Positions 34,113 to 44,991 of a stretch of DNA of 64,000 nt are shown piece by piece. Position 1 is the stretch's first letter. Each line of letters opens with the position of its first letter. The DNA is taken from positions 1,570,726-1,634,725 of the forward strand of contig BCJX01000002.1 in assembly GCA_001600415.1 (NCBI GenBank). Reading direction: 5' to 3'. Below the pieces are notes generated by a model. It had not been told where the DNA came from. It made no database searches and was given only the letters and a program-made list of their open reading frames with translations. The DNA comes from Pascua guehoae. Taxonomy: Eukaryota > Basidiomycota > Tremellomycetes > Trichosporonales > Trichosporonaceae. Made by a program: the position numbers and the translations under genes.

Positions 34113-35048
34113 GATGTGGTGAGTAGAGTGGAAAACAGCATACAACTGTTGTGCTGTAGTACAAACATGTAACGTGGGCAATGGAAATGTCTGGCCGTGG
34201 ATGCCGAGGTGCGGAGTGGCTCGGCACCCACACCCACACACCCGACAGCATGGAGCCCGCAGTGACGTAGCAGCCGGGATAGGATGAATACGGACATTGG
34301 CCGGTCTCCGTTAGTATGAAGCCTGTCCACTACGACATTAGGCATACCACTTGAATTAATGATTGCTTAAATTTTATACACGCCTATTTTCGGAACCGCT
34401 CGGTTCCCGTCGTGCAGGGAACCGCAACATGCTCGGTTCCACTCGTTTGGACGTTTGCTAACCGAGCAACAGGAGCACGCTGGCCATGAATTAATTCAAA
34501 GTGTCGTCAGTGGCGTGCCTGGGGTTTGTTGATTGTTCTCCCACTGGCCGACATGCCCAAACCTCGTGCATTATTCTGTCAATGTCCTCATGCTGTGCGC
34601 AGAAAAAAGCATAGCATTCGGTGTGAGTGTACCGGTATGTTGTACTGTACCTTGCACAGTCGCGTGCATTGTTGACATCGGCCCTTTGGATCTTTCCAGG
34701 CCCAGGCACTCCGTTCCGCAACTCGGCAATCTATTTTCAGAGCTCCTCCCTACTATCTTGATAACATCCAACAACAGGCGACCACCTCCGCCTCCCCTCG
34801 GTACCGGTCGCGGTCCGTTCGACCACGGGCGGTGCAGCACCTCGTGCGGTCCACAAAACAGGTGCATACGGACATGGCCGAGCATGATGGCGAGCACGCA
34901 CTGGGCGACCCGGACAACAAGGTATAAAGTGACAGGGAGTGACCCCATCAACTCACACCACACCTCCCACACCTCAACAGCTCATCCTTTAGGCACTACC
35001 ACCTCTTCCCAATACACAATCAACCTCCGACACTTACTGCTGCCCGCA
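34113..35048. promoter_or_regulatory. Divergent intergenic region with an inverted-repeat element
   Basis: A 936-bp spacer between a minus-strand gene and the plus-strand seven-TM gene. It contains the AT-rich, inverted-repeat-bounded element at 34348-34503. The 3' half leads into the seven-TM gene and has C/A-rich sequence typical of 5' UTRs here. Confidence 0.5.
34348..34503. mobile_element. Candidate short inverted-repeat element (MITE-like)
   Basis: A ~156-bp block bounded by CACTTGAATTAAT (34348-34360) and its near-perfect reverse complement ATTAATTCAAAGTG (34490-34503, one extra A). Inside are two hairpins with identical arms GGAACCG/CGGTTCC (34392-34407 with a 2-nt loop, 34418-34440 with a 9-nt loop). 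The ends are far more AT-rich than the surroundings. No target-site duplication is evident and there is no coding capacity, so it may instead be a regulatory dyad cluster. Confidence 0.4.
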
Positions 35049-36113
35049 ATGTTCACGCCCACAATGCTCAAGCGCGACAGCTACATGGAATCCGCCGAGG
35101 CATACCTCTCCACCTTCAACTTTACAGGCGGCTACCCCGTGCCCGCCGACCTGGCGCCCAGCATTGTCTTTCTTGTCGTCTACGTGCTCATCCTCCCGGT
35201 CGTCATCTACCGCTGGGTCGACTCGCGCTCGCGGACCTTGCTCCTCATCCGCCCCACCATCTTTGTTGTTGTTCGCATTGCGACTTGGGTCTTGCGTGTG
35301 GTTATGACCAAGATTGAATACGGCGTCGGCGAACTGGGTGAGTCTGCGCGACTGTGGCAGTAGTGTGACTCCATACCGGCACATGAGGTTTGTGGCAGTC
35401 GGTGTTTGGAGCTCTGCTCTCATTTTTAGAAACCAACGCGGCCGTGTTACCCCATCGACAGAACCTTATACTGACTGGCCTCAGTCGCAGAGCTCGTCCT
35501 CGTCTCGATCGGCTACCTCTTCCTCCTCTCGCCCGTCATCGACATGTGGAAGCGTCACGTGCTCTCCTGCGTTCCAAAGTCGGAGCAGCCCCGGTGGCTC
35601 CGCAAGGGCACCCTGTTTGCCCAGATCACGCTGTTTGCCGCCATTATCGTTGCCGTGGCCGGCTCGTCGTTGGTCGGCACCAGCACGCCCTCGACGACCG
35701 TCCAGGGTCTCCGCAAGGCGTCCTACGTCCTCTCTCTTGCTGTCGCCGCCATGACACTCATCGGCATTTCCTACACCCACTTCCACTACCGCGACTCGCG
35801 CCTCGAGCTCCGCGGCACCGCCCTCCTCCTCACCATCTGCACCCTCTGTCTCGTGGTCGGCGTCTACCGCGTCGTCCAGATCTTTGCTACCAACCCCGAA
35901 GCACCGGTCCGCTCCCTCGCGGCATTCTATGTCCTCCAAGGCGCGTGTGAGGTTCTCGCCGCCCTTCCGATCTTTGCTGTGCGCCTTCCCGAATGGTTCC
36001 CGGGAGAGCCCACGAACAAGGACTCTCCCAAGTCGGAGAACATGGTCCTCAAGTCGTACCCAGGCGGAAGGGCCACGGACCTCGAGGCTGCTCTTCCCGA
36101 AGTCCGCCGTTGA
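35049..36113 (+). CDS. Seven-transmembrane protein of unknown function
   Basis: Exons are 35049-35337 and 35485-36113, giving about 305 aa. Seven hydrophobic segments are visible in order: APSIVFLVVYVLILPVVIY, LLLIRPTIFVVVRIATWVL, ELVLVSIGYLFLLSPVI, FAQITLFAAIIVAVAGSSL, YVLSLAVAAMTLIGISY, ALLLTICTLCLVVGVYRVV and YVLQGACEVLAALPIFAV. The N terminus has one N-glycosylation-type NFT. The layout recalls fungal RTA1-like or DUF3112-like membrane families, but no diagnostic motif is clear. An acceptor 6 nt further on (35490) would give a two-residue-shorter product. The C-terminal tail is short and polar. Confidence 0.75.
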
Positions 36114-36330
36114 ACAGGCTAATAGTCACCCCACTGCAAATGTAGCCAGAGGAGACGGACAGCGAAATCATATAGACGACGACCGATAGATGAGGCATAT
36201 AGAATCGCAATAGAGTGATGAACCATATGTATCCCGACTCTAGCACTACCGAGCCAGACTTGTCTGCAGTTCAAGGATTCCTTTCTCAAAGAGGCATATC
36301 TCTAGTGAGGTCCATTCTTTTTTGGTTCCC
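36114..36330. other. Short convergent 3' spacer
   Basis: 217 bp between the seven-TM gene and the Rid-family gene. Nothing was recognised. Confidence 0.5.
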
Positions 36331-36858
36331 CTACTGTGGATCATACGCCTCGACTTCAATCTCGATCCACATGTCGTCACACAGGCGCGCCACGCCCAGA
36401 CACGTCCACAGCGGCCGGTGGTTGGGCATCCACTTTGCCATACTGCGGTCCATCGCCCCCAGCGCCTCGTCCGTGAGCGGGGCGTGATACGAGCGCACTT
36501 TGTATACCTGCATTTCGTGTTCCCCGCACCAGCATCAGCTGCCATAGTCTACCCGGGCCTGGGACCTGGTTGCCATACCTGCTCCCACCCTTTACCGCCC
36601 GCGGTGCGAATGGCCAGGTCGACGTTTGCGAATGCCTGGTCGATCTGTTCGTTGATGTCCTTGGAGAACTCGAATGTGTCCGGGTCCCACCCTCCTGACA
36701 TTATCAGAGGCCAGGTCGTTTCCACAGCTGGCTAAGTTTAGCTCACCCTGGCCGGAACACTCGATGCGGTCGCCGATCCGGACCGCGCTCGAGTAGTGGT
36801 GGTCCCGCTCCATCTGCTTGCCGACCTTTTCGTACGAGTAGTACCGAAGTGAAGCCAT
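36331..36858 (-). CDS. Rid/YjgF/YER057c family protein lacking the catalytic Arg
   Basis: In reading order the exons are 36858-36747, 36694-36579 and 36507-36331, giving 134 aa, the standard Rid length. The trimeric chorismate-mutase-like fold is indicated by AVRIGDRIECSGQGGWDPDT, INEQIDQAFANVDLAIRTAGG, VYKVRSYHAPL and the C-terminal LGVARLCDDMWIEIEVEAY. In RidA enamine/imine deaminases the segment before the 'VARL' strand reads PARSC, and its Arg (R105 in E. coli numbering) is essential. Here it reads PLWTC, so the Arg is replaced by Trp. This protein probably belongs to a non-RidA subgroup, and deaminase activity should not be assumed. It is divergent from SPB4. Confidence 0.85.
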
Positions 36859-37361
36859 GGTCGAGTTGTGAAGAGCAAGGAGGTGGTTTGTTTGGCTGGA
36901 TTTGGGTCTTGTGAGTGGCACGTGTGAACGTTATGATCGTTAGCAGTCAGCGGTTGCCTGTTAACATGTGGTCTCGACGTCATGGGTTCTGCCCTAGTGC
37001 ACATCACTGTACTACTTGCAAACCAGGCTCTAGCGGACCAGTCCTCGAGAACTTGTCCACCCTTGCGCAAGAGCTGAGAGGGCTAACCTACATCCACGTC
37101 ACAGTCCTTGCTGTACACAGGCAGGTGTACACAAGCAGGTGTGATGCCATATGCATAGTTGCCCGCAACTTTGCGGATATCAGTACCCACAGTGCACCGA
37201 TCACGTGGGGGTGTCGGGCTTTGGTCACGTGATTCTGAGATTTTGCTGATCTTGCCACCCAAATGACCCTTTGCCTCCACCCTCTGCGAGTTTGTGCATT
37301 TCCGTACAACTCTTTCATTCATAAACTCGACCCACCACGTCAACGGCGACCACTGTCCGAG
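36859..37361. promoter_or_regulatory. Divergent Rid-SPB4 promoter region
   Basis: A 503-bp head-to-head spacer. A direct repeat of ACAGGCAGGTGT/ACAAGCAGGTGT lies near 37117-37142. Two CACGTG E-box motifs (37203-37208 and 37225-37230, 22 bp apart) lie about 140-155 bp before the SPB4 ATG. Confidence 0.5.
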
Positions 37362-39814
37362 ATGCCGCGCCCTGCCCCAAGAGCTCCAGCATTTGGCGGA
37401 TCCTGGACAAGTCTCGACCCTCCCCTCACGCCATGGGTTGCGGACGTTATCGCGGCACAAGGCTGGGAGAGGATGACTCCTGTCCAGGCTGGAACCATCC
37501 CGCGTGCGGTCAAGAACCAGGACTGTGTCGTTGAGGTGCGTTGTTGGTCACGGCTTGTGTGGAGAGGGGAGGACAATGTGGTAAAGGCCATTGGAAAGGA
37601 ATCCTGTGAGGCATCCTCCTTCCTCTACTGTCGCTCCCGTGTGTCCCCTCCCGGCGCTCACTCCGATCTTGTTTACATTTTGCGGCATGGTGTACTGACT
37701 CACCCAGGCTGTCACCGGCTCTGGCAAGACACTGGCATTTGTCATCCCCGTCCTTGAGCGTATCGTTCGAAGCGAACACAAGTACAAAAAGGGCGAGGTT
37801 GCAGCGGTCGTCATTGCACCTACTCGGTGAGTCGAAAGTGCTGCTCCTGCGTTCCCATCGCTAACGACCCAGCGAGCTCGCAGCGCAGATTCACGACGTG
37901 TTCACAGTCTTCCTCTCGTCGCTTACCCCGCCGACACCATCTCCTGTAGATGGAGAAGAGGCACCCCCTCCGCCTCCTGCCGAATACCCGCTCCCATTAC
38001 TCGTCACGTCCGGAACGACCACACCCTACGACACATTCTTTGCCCAGTCTTCCAACATTCTCATCGGCACTCCAGGACGTCTCGCATCGTTTCTGCTGTC
38101 CCCGCGAGGTCTCAGTGCTGTCAAGGTATCCAACCTGGATGTGCTGGTGCTCGACGAGGCGGACCGGTTGGTGTCGGCGCCCGACCACCGTCGCGACGTC
38201 GAGCGCATCATGCGCCACTTACCCAAACAGCGCCGTACGCACTTGTTCAGCGCGACCATGACAGACGCAGTCGAGTATCTCGTGGGGCTTGGGTTGCGGA
38301 ATCCTGTCCGCATCGTCGTCAACCTCAAAGACAAGCGCGCGGGCAACGGCAGCACCTCGGCAGAGGGTACCGAACGCCGCGTCCCACTGGGCCTTCAGAA
38401 CACGTACATTGTCTCCAACCAGGCCGACCGCACCCTCCAGCTCATTCGTACCCTCGATCGCGAGACGCGCGTCAGCGAGGCTGCAAAGATAATTGTCTAC
38501 TTTTCGACTTGCGCCGCGGTTGACTACTTTTACCGCGTAAGCTCTCGAGTGTGTCGAGGGGGTTTCCCACTGACGTTCCAGGTCCTCTCGCGTCTCCCGG
38601 CCTTGTCACGCTTTGCGCTGACTTCTCTCCACGGCGACCTCCCCCCGCGTGTGCGCGAGACGGCACTGTCGAGCTTTACATCCCACGCCTCATCGCACCT
38701 CTCTCCCGCGGTTCTACTGTGTACAGACGTGGCGTCGCGCGGCGTCGACTTTGCCGACATTGACGTTGTCGTGCAGTACGACCCACCGACGGACCCCAAG
38801 ACATTTAGCCACCGTGTGGGCCGCACAGCGCGAGCCGGTCGCGCTGGCCGCGCAGTGCTCCTCTTGAACCGCGGCAAGGAGGAGGCGTACCCCGAGTTTC
38901 TCTCTCTCCGAAAGATCCCTATCGCACGAGGGCGTTACCTTGGCCCACCACCGACGCTGGACCCACTCGACGACGATGCGGCCCCCCCACCACCCGTGGA
39001 CGCCGATTCTCTCGAGCTTCTGGAACAGATCCGCGAGATTCTCCTCACGGACCGCGATCTCTCTGACCGCGGGGCACGAGCACTCGTCTCGGCTGTCCGC
39101 GCGTATACCAAGCACGAGGCGAGTTTCATCTTCCGCCCCCAGGAGCTCGACTATGCCGCGCTCGGGACTGCGTTTGGGCTTTTGCGGCTGCCTGCGATGC
39201 CGGAAGTGCGCGAGTGGCGCAAACGGTGCGAGAAAAAGGAGAAGAAGCACGCCGAGGCGGCTGCCAAGGCCGCCGAGGAAGCTGCTGCTGATGCGGGCAA
39301 GGGCAAGGCCGAGGGCGGTGAAGAAACACCCGCGGAAGCAGAGTACATCCCGCCGTGCCCGTGGACGGACGCGGCCGTGGACTGGGACACATTTGCCTAC
39401 TTGTCCAAGCAGCGCGAGACGGCGCGCCTCGCAGCCCTCGCCGAGAAGCGGGCGCGTGCGCCCATGACCGAGGAGATGATTGCCGAACGGCGCAAGCGCA
39501 AGATTGCCAACGAGATGCGGAGCGCATGGAGTGCACAGAAGGAACGCAAGGCTCGGCGCGAGGAGCGGCGCGACAAGAAGGACAACCGTAAACGCGCCGA
39601 GTGGGAGGCCAAGCGCGCCGCGGCGGGCGAAGGGGACGAGATCGAACCCGAGCCCGAACGGAGGGCAAAGAAGAGAAAGGCCGAAAAGGACGCCGACGAC
39701 GAGAGCGGCAAAGAGGACTACCGGGCGCTCAGGAAGGAGGTCGTGGCGGAGCGCAAAGAGAGAAAGGGGAGAAAGGAGACGGTGGCCGTGTCCATGTTTG
39801 ACGGGTTGGATTAG
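37362..39814 (+). CDS. SPB4: DEAD-box ATP-dependent RNA helicase Spb4
   Basis: Spb4 (human DDX55) acts in 60S ribosomal subunit assembly. Exons are 37362-37535, 37708-37826, 37873-38536 and 38582-39814, giving about 729 aa. Helicase motifs appear in order: Q motif ([12 protein letters not shown]...[10 protein letters not shown]), Walker [78 protein letters not shown] and [11 protein letters not shown]. The Spb4-specific C-terminal extension follows (IPIARGRYL, then [38 protein letters not shown]). The last ~200 residues are Lys/Arg/Glu-rich and nucleolar in character. The start at 37362 aligns with the usual family N terminus; upstream in-frame codons lack a good start. Introns are 172, 46 and 45 nt. 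Confidence 0.95.
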
Positions 39815-40236
39815 GTGGTGCAGAGGTTGGGGGGGGGGGGGGCGGGGGGGTGAGTAGGGGGAGGCTCAGGTGTGGGAGGGTATGCTGTAGGGGGTTTTCC
39901 AAGAGGTGTACTCTGCATCATAGATCATACCATGCAACACGTTCAGCACACTCGAGTTCTCCCGCTGATGCCATGTCGATGTGTGATGTTCATCTGAGTA
40001 CACCGAGGACACAAAGCAGACTCTGCACCCAGACGAGGCCTCGAAGTCAACAAAGGCTGGACAACATACTGGACTCTACACCATGGGCTACACCAGCGGA
40101 CATGATCATGCGTGTTTAGCCACAAACGGTGACAGTAGCACCCTCTCATCACCTCGCGAGCTTCCGAGACGCAACCGACCCCAACACCTCCAGACCGACA
40201 CAGCCCTCTCAGCCCCACCGAAAAAGCAAAGACGCT
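39815..40236. other. SPB4 3' flank with a G-rich tract
   Basis: Two G runs (14 G at 39829-39842, 7 G at 39844-39850) start 15 bp beyond the SPB4 stop codon. No gene was recognised up to tRNA-Ser. Confidence 0.55.
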
Positions 40237-40317
40237 CGACAACGACATGATTCGAACATGTGCTCCCGAAGGAAGTTGATTTCGAGTCAACCGCATTAAC
40301 CACTCCGCCACGTTGCC
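40237..40317 (-). tRNA. tRNA-Ser (anticodon CGA)
   Basis: On the minus strand the acceptor stem is GGCAACG/CGTTGTC with discriminator G. The D arm is GGCGGAGTGGTTAATGC. The anticodon arm GTTGA-CTCGAAA-TCAAC gives CGA. There is a long variable arm (TTCCTTCGGGAGC) and a T arm CATG-TTCGAAT-CATG. The class II shape and anticodon identify Ser. No intron. Confidence 0.93.
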
Positions 40318-41279
40318 CATGCTAGTCCTCTTTCATCGAAGAGGTGGCGTCGGTGCAGAGGGGAGTATAATGGCGAGGGTTCCAACTCCGTTCACCTCGC
40401 TTCCACAACCGTCCGAGCAGAGCTCATCCCCGCTCCAGCCGGACGTTGCTACTTTAGCCATGGTGACAGCCAAGCCATTCGCGGCTGTCCACACCAGAAG
40501 CTGGTGACTGCAGCAGAGCATGCCGAGCACGACGTCCCCAACACGTTGGTTCGTTGCATCACTGTCAGTCAGCAATCAACAAGAGTTGTTCCGGGTTTAT
40601 GCCAGGCCGGTCGAGTTTTACCAGCTGTCAACAATCCGTCGTTGGATATTGGGTGGATGTTCCGAGTTCCGACGGAAACCAGGCCTGGGTGCAGGTGTGT
40701 GCTTATCTCAGAGGCGCCAGAGGCTTTTTCACTTCAGCCACGTGGCCACATTGACTGGATCACTGGCATGTGGCAGTCTGCAGTCTATTAACTATTCTCA
40801 ATCTGACAAAGAATCAAAGAATGTGCCTGACCCGTAAGGCCGTAAGGCCGTAAGAGCGCAATGCACATGAATGAACACATGGGCACAGGCTCTGCATGCT
40901 CTGTCTGCCTAGCGTTTGGCATGCTTGGTCACTAGTCTAATGACGATGGTTTTGCCGCTGACCAGACAAGGCATGCAAGGCACCAGCCCGCCCACAGCGT
41001 CCCACCCAAGAACTGTGACTCAGCGCAATTGAATTGCCCCTGGCCGTCGATCACTCACCCCGCGCGTACCTCTAGCCCACCCCAACTTCCGACGGAACTT
41101 GAGATTACACCTGCCCACCACAAGTACCGGAAATGCTATAAATCAACACCTCGAGGCCACCTTGTGCATCCCCACCCCCAGCCTCGTGCCCTCCTCGTCC
41201 CCAGCCTCTACTCTCACAGCTACCACCCACGCCCAGCCCCTCTCCTACCTCCTTTCTCCCCACCCCCCAACTCGCCACA
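40318..41279. other. Intergenic tRNA-Ser to isochorismatase gene
   Basis: No gene was recognised. A triplet of GGCCGTAA repeats lies near 40836-40855. The last ~80 bp before the next ATG are C/T-rich. Confidence 0.5.
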
Positions 41280-42358
41280 ATGTCCCAGGCCATGTCCTTC
41301 CGCCAGCTCGCGGGCATCCCCCCCTCGACGGCGTCGACGACCGACTCTGTCCTCGTCATCATCGACGCGCAGAACGAGTACGCCGAGGGACACCTCAAGG
41401 TGACCAACACGGCGACGTCGCGGCCGGCCATTGCGGCCCTGGCGGAGCGGTACCGCAAGGCCGGGGGCACGATTGCCCATGTCGTGCATGATGTGAGTTG
41501 AGTCGGGTCGCCGTCACGCGCGTGTGTGTCCGTCAAGGGATGGAGGACGCAAGCTATCTGCTCGGAACGAGGGACATGTACATTGTTCATTGTCTACATT
41601 CCAGCCGTCTGTCCAGAACTCAGAAGACGTACACCGCCCACACTGCCGTGTGGAACAGCGCTAACGCCCAGGTCCCCGAGGGCACCCCAGTCTTCACCCC
41701 CAACACCCCCCTCGCCAAGATGTTCGCCGAGCTCGAGCCCGCGCCCGGCGCCAAGACCGAGCACATTGTCCACAAGCTCCACCCGGGCTCGTTTGCGGGC
41801 ACCACGCTCGACGACGTGATCAAGGCGACGGGGCTGAGAAAGCTCGTGCTGGTCGGATACATGGCGCACGTGTGTGTGTCGACGACGGCGCGCCAGGCCG
41901 CGCAGCGGGGTTATGACGTGCTCGTGGCGGGGGATGCGGTGGGGGACAGGGATATTCCGGGCGCGACGGGGGAGGAGGTTACGAAGGTGAGTCGTGGGCG
42001 GGTTGTAGGTAAGGGGTGGTGGGGGTGGTTAGTGGGCGGGTGCGGAGGGTGAAGGTTGGGGCCCAGGCAGGCGAGCAGGCAGGCGAGCAGGCAGGCGAGC
42101 AAGCCGGCAGACGAGTGGGCGAACAGGCAGACTCAAGACAGGCAGACTCGAGACAGGCAGACTCGAGACAGGCAGACTCGAGACAGGCAGACTCGAGGCA
42201 GGCAGACTCGAGACAGGCAGACAGGCAGACAGGCAGACTCGAGACGCAGACTCGCCATCTTGCTCGAAAACTACATGCCCAGTGGCTAACAACAGATGGT
42301 CCTCAACGAACTCGGCGACGCCTTCGGCACCATCATCAAGAGCACCGACGTCCAGTAG
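41280..42358 (+). CDS. Isochorismatase-like cysteine hydrolase
   Basis: Exons are 41280-41492, 41672-41986 and 42296-42358, giving about 196 aa. The catalytic triad of the family is visible: Asp in [11 protein letters not shown], Lys in [10 protein letters not shown] and Cys in [15 protein letters not shown]. Also typical are [38 protein letters not shown] and the C-terminal [17 protein letters not shown]. Members hydrolyse amides or esters such as nicotinamide, ureidoacrylate and carbamoylsarcosine; the substrate here cannot be predicted. The protein is probably cytosolic, with no signal peptide. Intron 1 is 179 nt. Intron 2 (309 nt) consists largely of a tandem repeat. Confidence 0.9.
42064..42246. 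repeat. Minisatellite inside an isochorismatase-gene intron
   Basis: First about three 12-bp GCAGGCGAGCAG-type units, then about seven 15-bp units ACAGGCAGACTCGAG, ending in shorter ACAGGCAG copies. All lie in intron 2 on the coding strand, about 50 bp before the acceptor of the last exon. Confidence 0.93.
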
Positions 42359-43524
42359 ACCACTCGCACACAGGCTACGTCTGCGTGTGCACGTGTGCCT
42401 ACGTGTCATGCCTCGTAATGCGTAATGTCCAGTAACGTTTGATAAAATTGAGATTCCGAAGACAAGAATGCAAAAGAGTACGAACGGTTGCAGGATAGGG
42501 CCAGTTGCACACCACCAGCAGAGACTAGCTGCTGTCCACACCCAGTCATGCAATGCGGGCTGCGGTACCTGAACTTCGGATCTGGATATTGGGGGGTCAA
42601 GTCACCGCAAACGCAGTTAACAGAGTAATCTAGATTCCGGCAATTCCGCCGCATTGGGGCAGGATGCGTTGCAGGTTTACATTCACTCGCAGCGTCGGCG
42701 TTGTCGTGACGAGCTACCCGCAGCGCATGTGATATCTGCTGTGTAATAGTACCAGACTGTTCCGCTCGAAACAGGCTCGTACTGCCACACCAGCCTGAAC
42801 GTCGTGTCTGGTTCCATCCATCCACACCATCCTCATTCAAGGACATATATATTGACCTCGTCAGTAAGGGGCGCACCAGCATGCTCTGGGATACTGAGAT
42901 GCGTTCAGTGCGGGACAAGTATCACCCCGCACGTTCTTGACAAGCACCGAGATGCCGTAGCGAATGTTGCGTCCCATCTCATCACACCCAGAACAGAGCC
43001 GTTACTACCGCCGCCCGCGTTCGCCTGCCTATTACTGTACATGACCTCGGCCGGGTGGACAAAGAACCATCTCGTGCGCTTCGACCACTCGCCGTGGTCC
43101 GCCCATGATGCTACGACCCCTGTCGTGTACTCTACACCGCCCGCGGCGTCAGATCGGACGCACAAGTGTGTCCGAAAAGTCATGAGACTACCACATTAAG
43201 CCATGGCACGCAGCGGGTATATTGGGCGGTGCGGCGCAGGACATGTGGGATATAATAAGCAGGAATCATCAGTGTCCACTTGCCATGCCATTGCATTGGT
43301 CTACAGAGTCTCGATGCGCAACTTGGACTAGACCCAGCTCAAAAGTGCCAGTCGCAAGACTTTGCGGATACACGTGTAACGGTGCAAGGTGCCACTCTGC
43401 CACATGCCACACCGACACTCCCAAACAACCATTTACCTTTTCCAACACGCAAACACATCCCAGACTCGTCACAGCGTCCCCCAAACGCATCCCAGACTCG
43501 TCACAGGCCACACGCAAGCCAAAA
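42359..43524. other. Intergenic isochorismatase gene to tRNA-Arg
   Basis: About 1.2 kb with no recognised gene. An imperfect direct repeat with CCCAGACTCGTCACAG lies at about 43460-43505. Confidence 0.5.
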
Positions 43525-43640
43525 AGGTCACGACGGGGATCGAACCCGCAATCTCCTGATCCGAGAGGGATTGGAGTGCAGCCCCTCTTGGGAGTCTCTT
43601 GTCTTCGTAGTCAGACGCCGTACCATTTGGCCACGCGACC
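43525..43640 (-). tRNA. tRNA-Arg (anticodon ACG) with a ~44-nt intron
   Basis: On the minus strand the acceptor stem is GGTCGCG/CGTGACC. The D arm is GGCCAAATGGTACGGC. The anticodon stem is TCTGA/TCAGG with loop CTACGA...A, so anticodon ACG is followed by an intron of about 44 nt after position 37. The T arm is GCGGG-TTCGATC-CCCGT. The body matches fungal tRNA-Arg(ACG) except for the intron. The exact splice positions are inferred. Confidence 0.9.
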
Positions 43641-44991
43641 GGTGGGATTCTCGCCGTCCGAGGTGGTGTGGGGTGGGAAGGTGCGAACCGGGGTTGGAGA
43701 GAGGGGAACAGGGAGCGAGCTAGCGAGCGGAGGACCCGGGGCGTAGATCGACGAGGGCTGCAACCCGGGTGAGCAAGTTGAGTGCAAGGTGGTTTCTGCG
43801 TTTCTTGACTCCCAGTCCCAGGTAGATTGTCGCATTCAGGTCCTTGCTTGAGGACGATCGTGGCGCCTCATGTCGTTGTTCAGAGAGGTTACGACGCGGG
43901 TGGGGAACAGGGGACAGGCCATAGTGCTCCGCCGCTGGGTGGTAGCGTTGGCCGAGCCGGACAAATGGTCAGCACCACAGACCGGTGTGTCGGGAAAGTC
44001 ATGAACTGCTACGCTCTCGAGCCTCACTGTGGCAGTCTCGCGACTTTGCGAACGCGCCTGCATAGTGTGAAAGAATCAGGCAAACCGATATGGTATGGCT
44101 TCTTGGGCGCCAGGTCAGCAGGTCGTGGCAGGTGGCAGGTGGCAGGTCGTGCCAGGTGGCAGGTCGTGCCAGGTCCAGGTCGTACCGAGCAGTGCTCTGC
44201 GTCAGAACGAGAATAAAGTGTCACAGGAACGGACCCAGCAACAGCAAGCCAAGCACTACAATATGAATGCAATGCCGACAAGCGGCTCTGGGTGTGTCCA
44301 GCTGGAGCCCTGGCCCCACCAACATGTTGGCTTTGTAGGTGCGGTATAGGAGCTGTGGGGCCCGAACTGGTGGTCGCGTTAGTGTCTGACGGATGTCTAG
44401 ATGTCCAATGGCGGGGGACCGCTGGTCTGATGGGTAAGTGTGTGGGTTCCGTGAATCAGTTCTGCTATCGAGTTTGTCAACGCGTCAACTGTGCCCTGCG
44501 ATGTCGGTGCCATGGGTGTGTTTGCAGGTCAGGAGCTTTAGTGTGACAGAGGCTGTAGTGGTTATGACCACCCTCTAGATCTCGGTGGTCGAGCAGATGC
44601 CGCCGTAAAGGCGAGGTGGGAGCAGAGGTGCAGCAAGATGCTGAACACGGGCGGGATCTGCTTGTTCCCTTGGACTACACTTTCTAATTCTAGAGGACAA
44701 TCGACAATCACGAGAGCACGGCCTATTGGAACTCAACGGTAGCTGAAAGCTATTGTGGTGAGGGAGTGAGCAGTCTGTCGGGAGCACGCTCGGCAAGACA
44801 ATGGTGCGCATACTCGCTCAGCAAGAAAAAGGTCCGCATATCGCCCAGCAAAGGATGGAAACGACGCCTGTTAGTGACTGATCTGGCCGAAGCCCGACCC
44901 GCGGCCGGCACTACACCGCCAGCCCTCGAAGCGCATGATTGGGGATGTATAATGCATGTGGTGGCTGTCAAGAGAAAACGCCTCTTGGGGT
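43641..44991. other. Intergenic tRNA-Arg to RSM7
   Basis: About 1.35 kb with no recognised gene. It contains a short GGCAGGT-type repeat cluster (44111-44185). Confidence 0.5.
44111..44185. repeat. CAGGTGG / CAGGTCGTGC short tandem repeats
   Basis: About eight imperfect copies of CAGGT followed by GG or CGTGC, in intergenic DNA. Confidence 0.85.

Noticed and set aside
42064..42246. CRISPR-like array
   Set aside because: Units are contiguous without spacers and lie in a fungal intron; this is a minisatellite.
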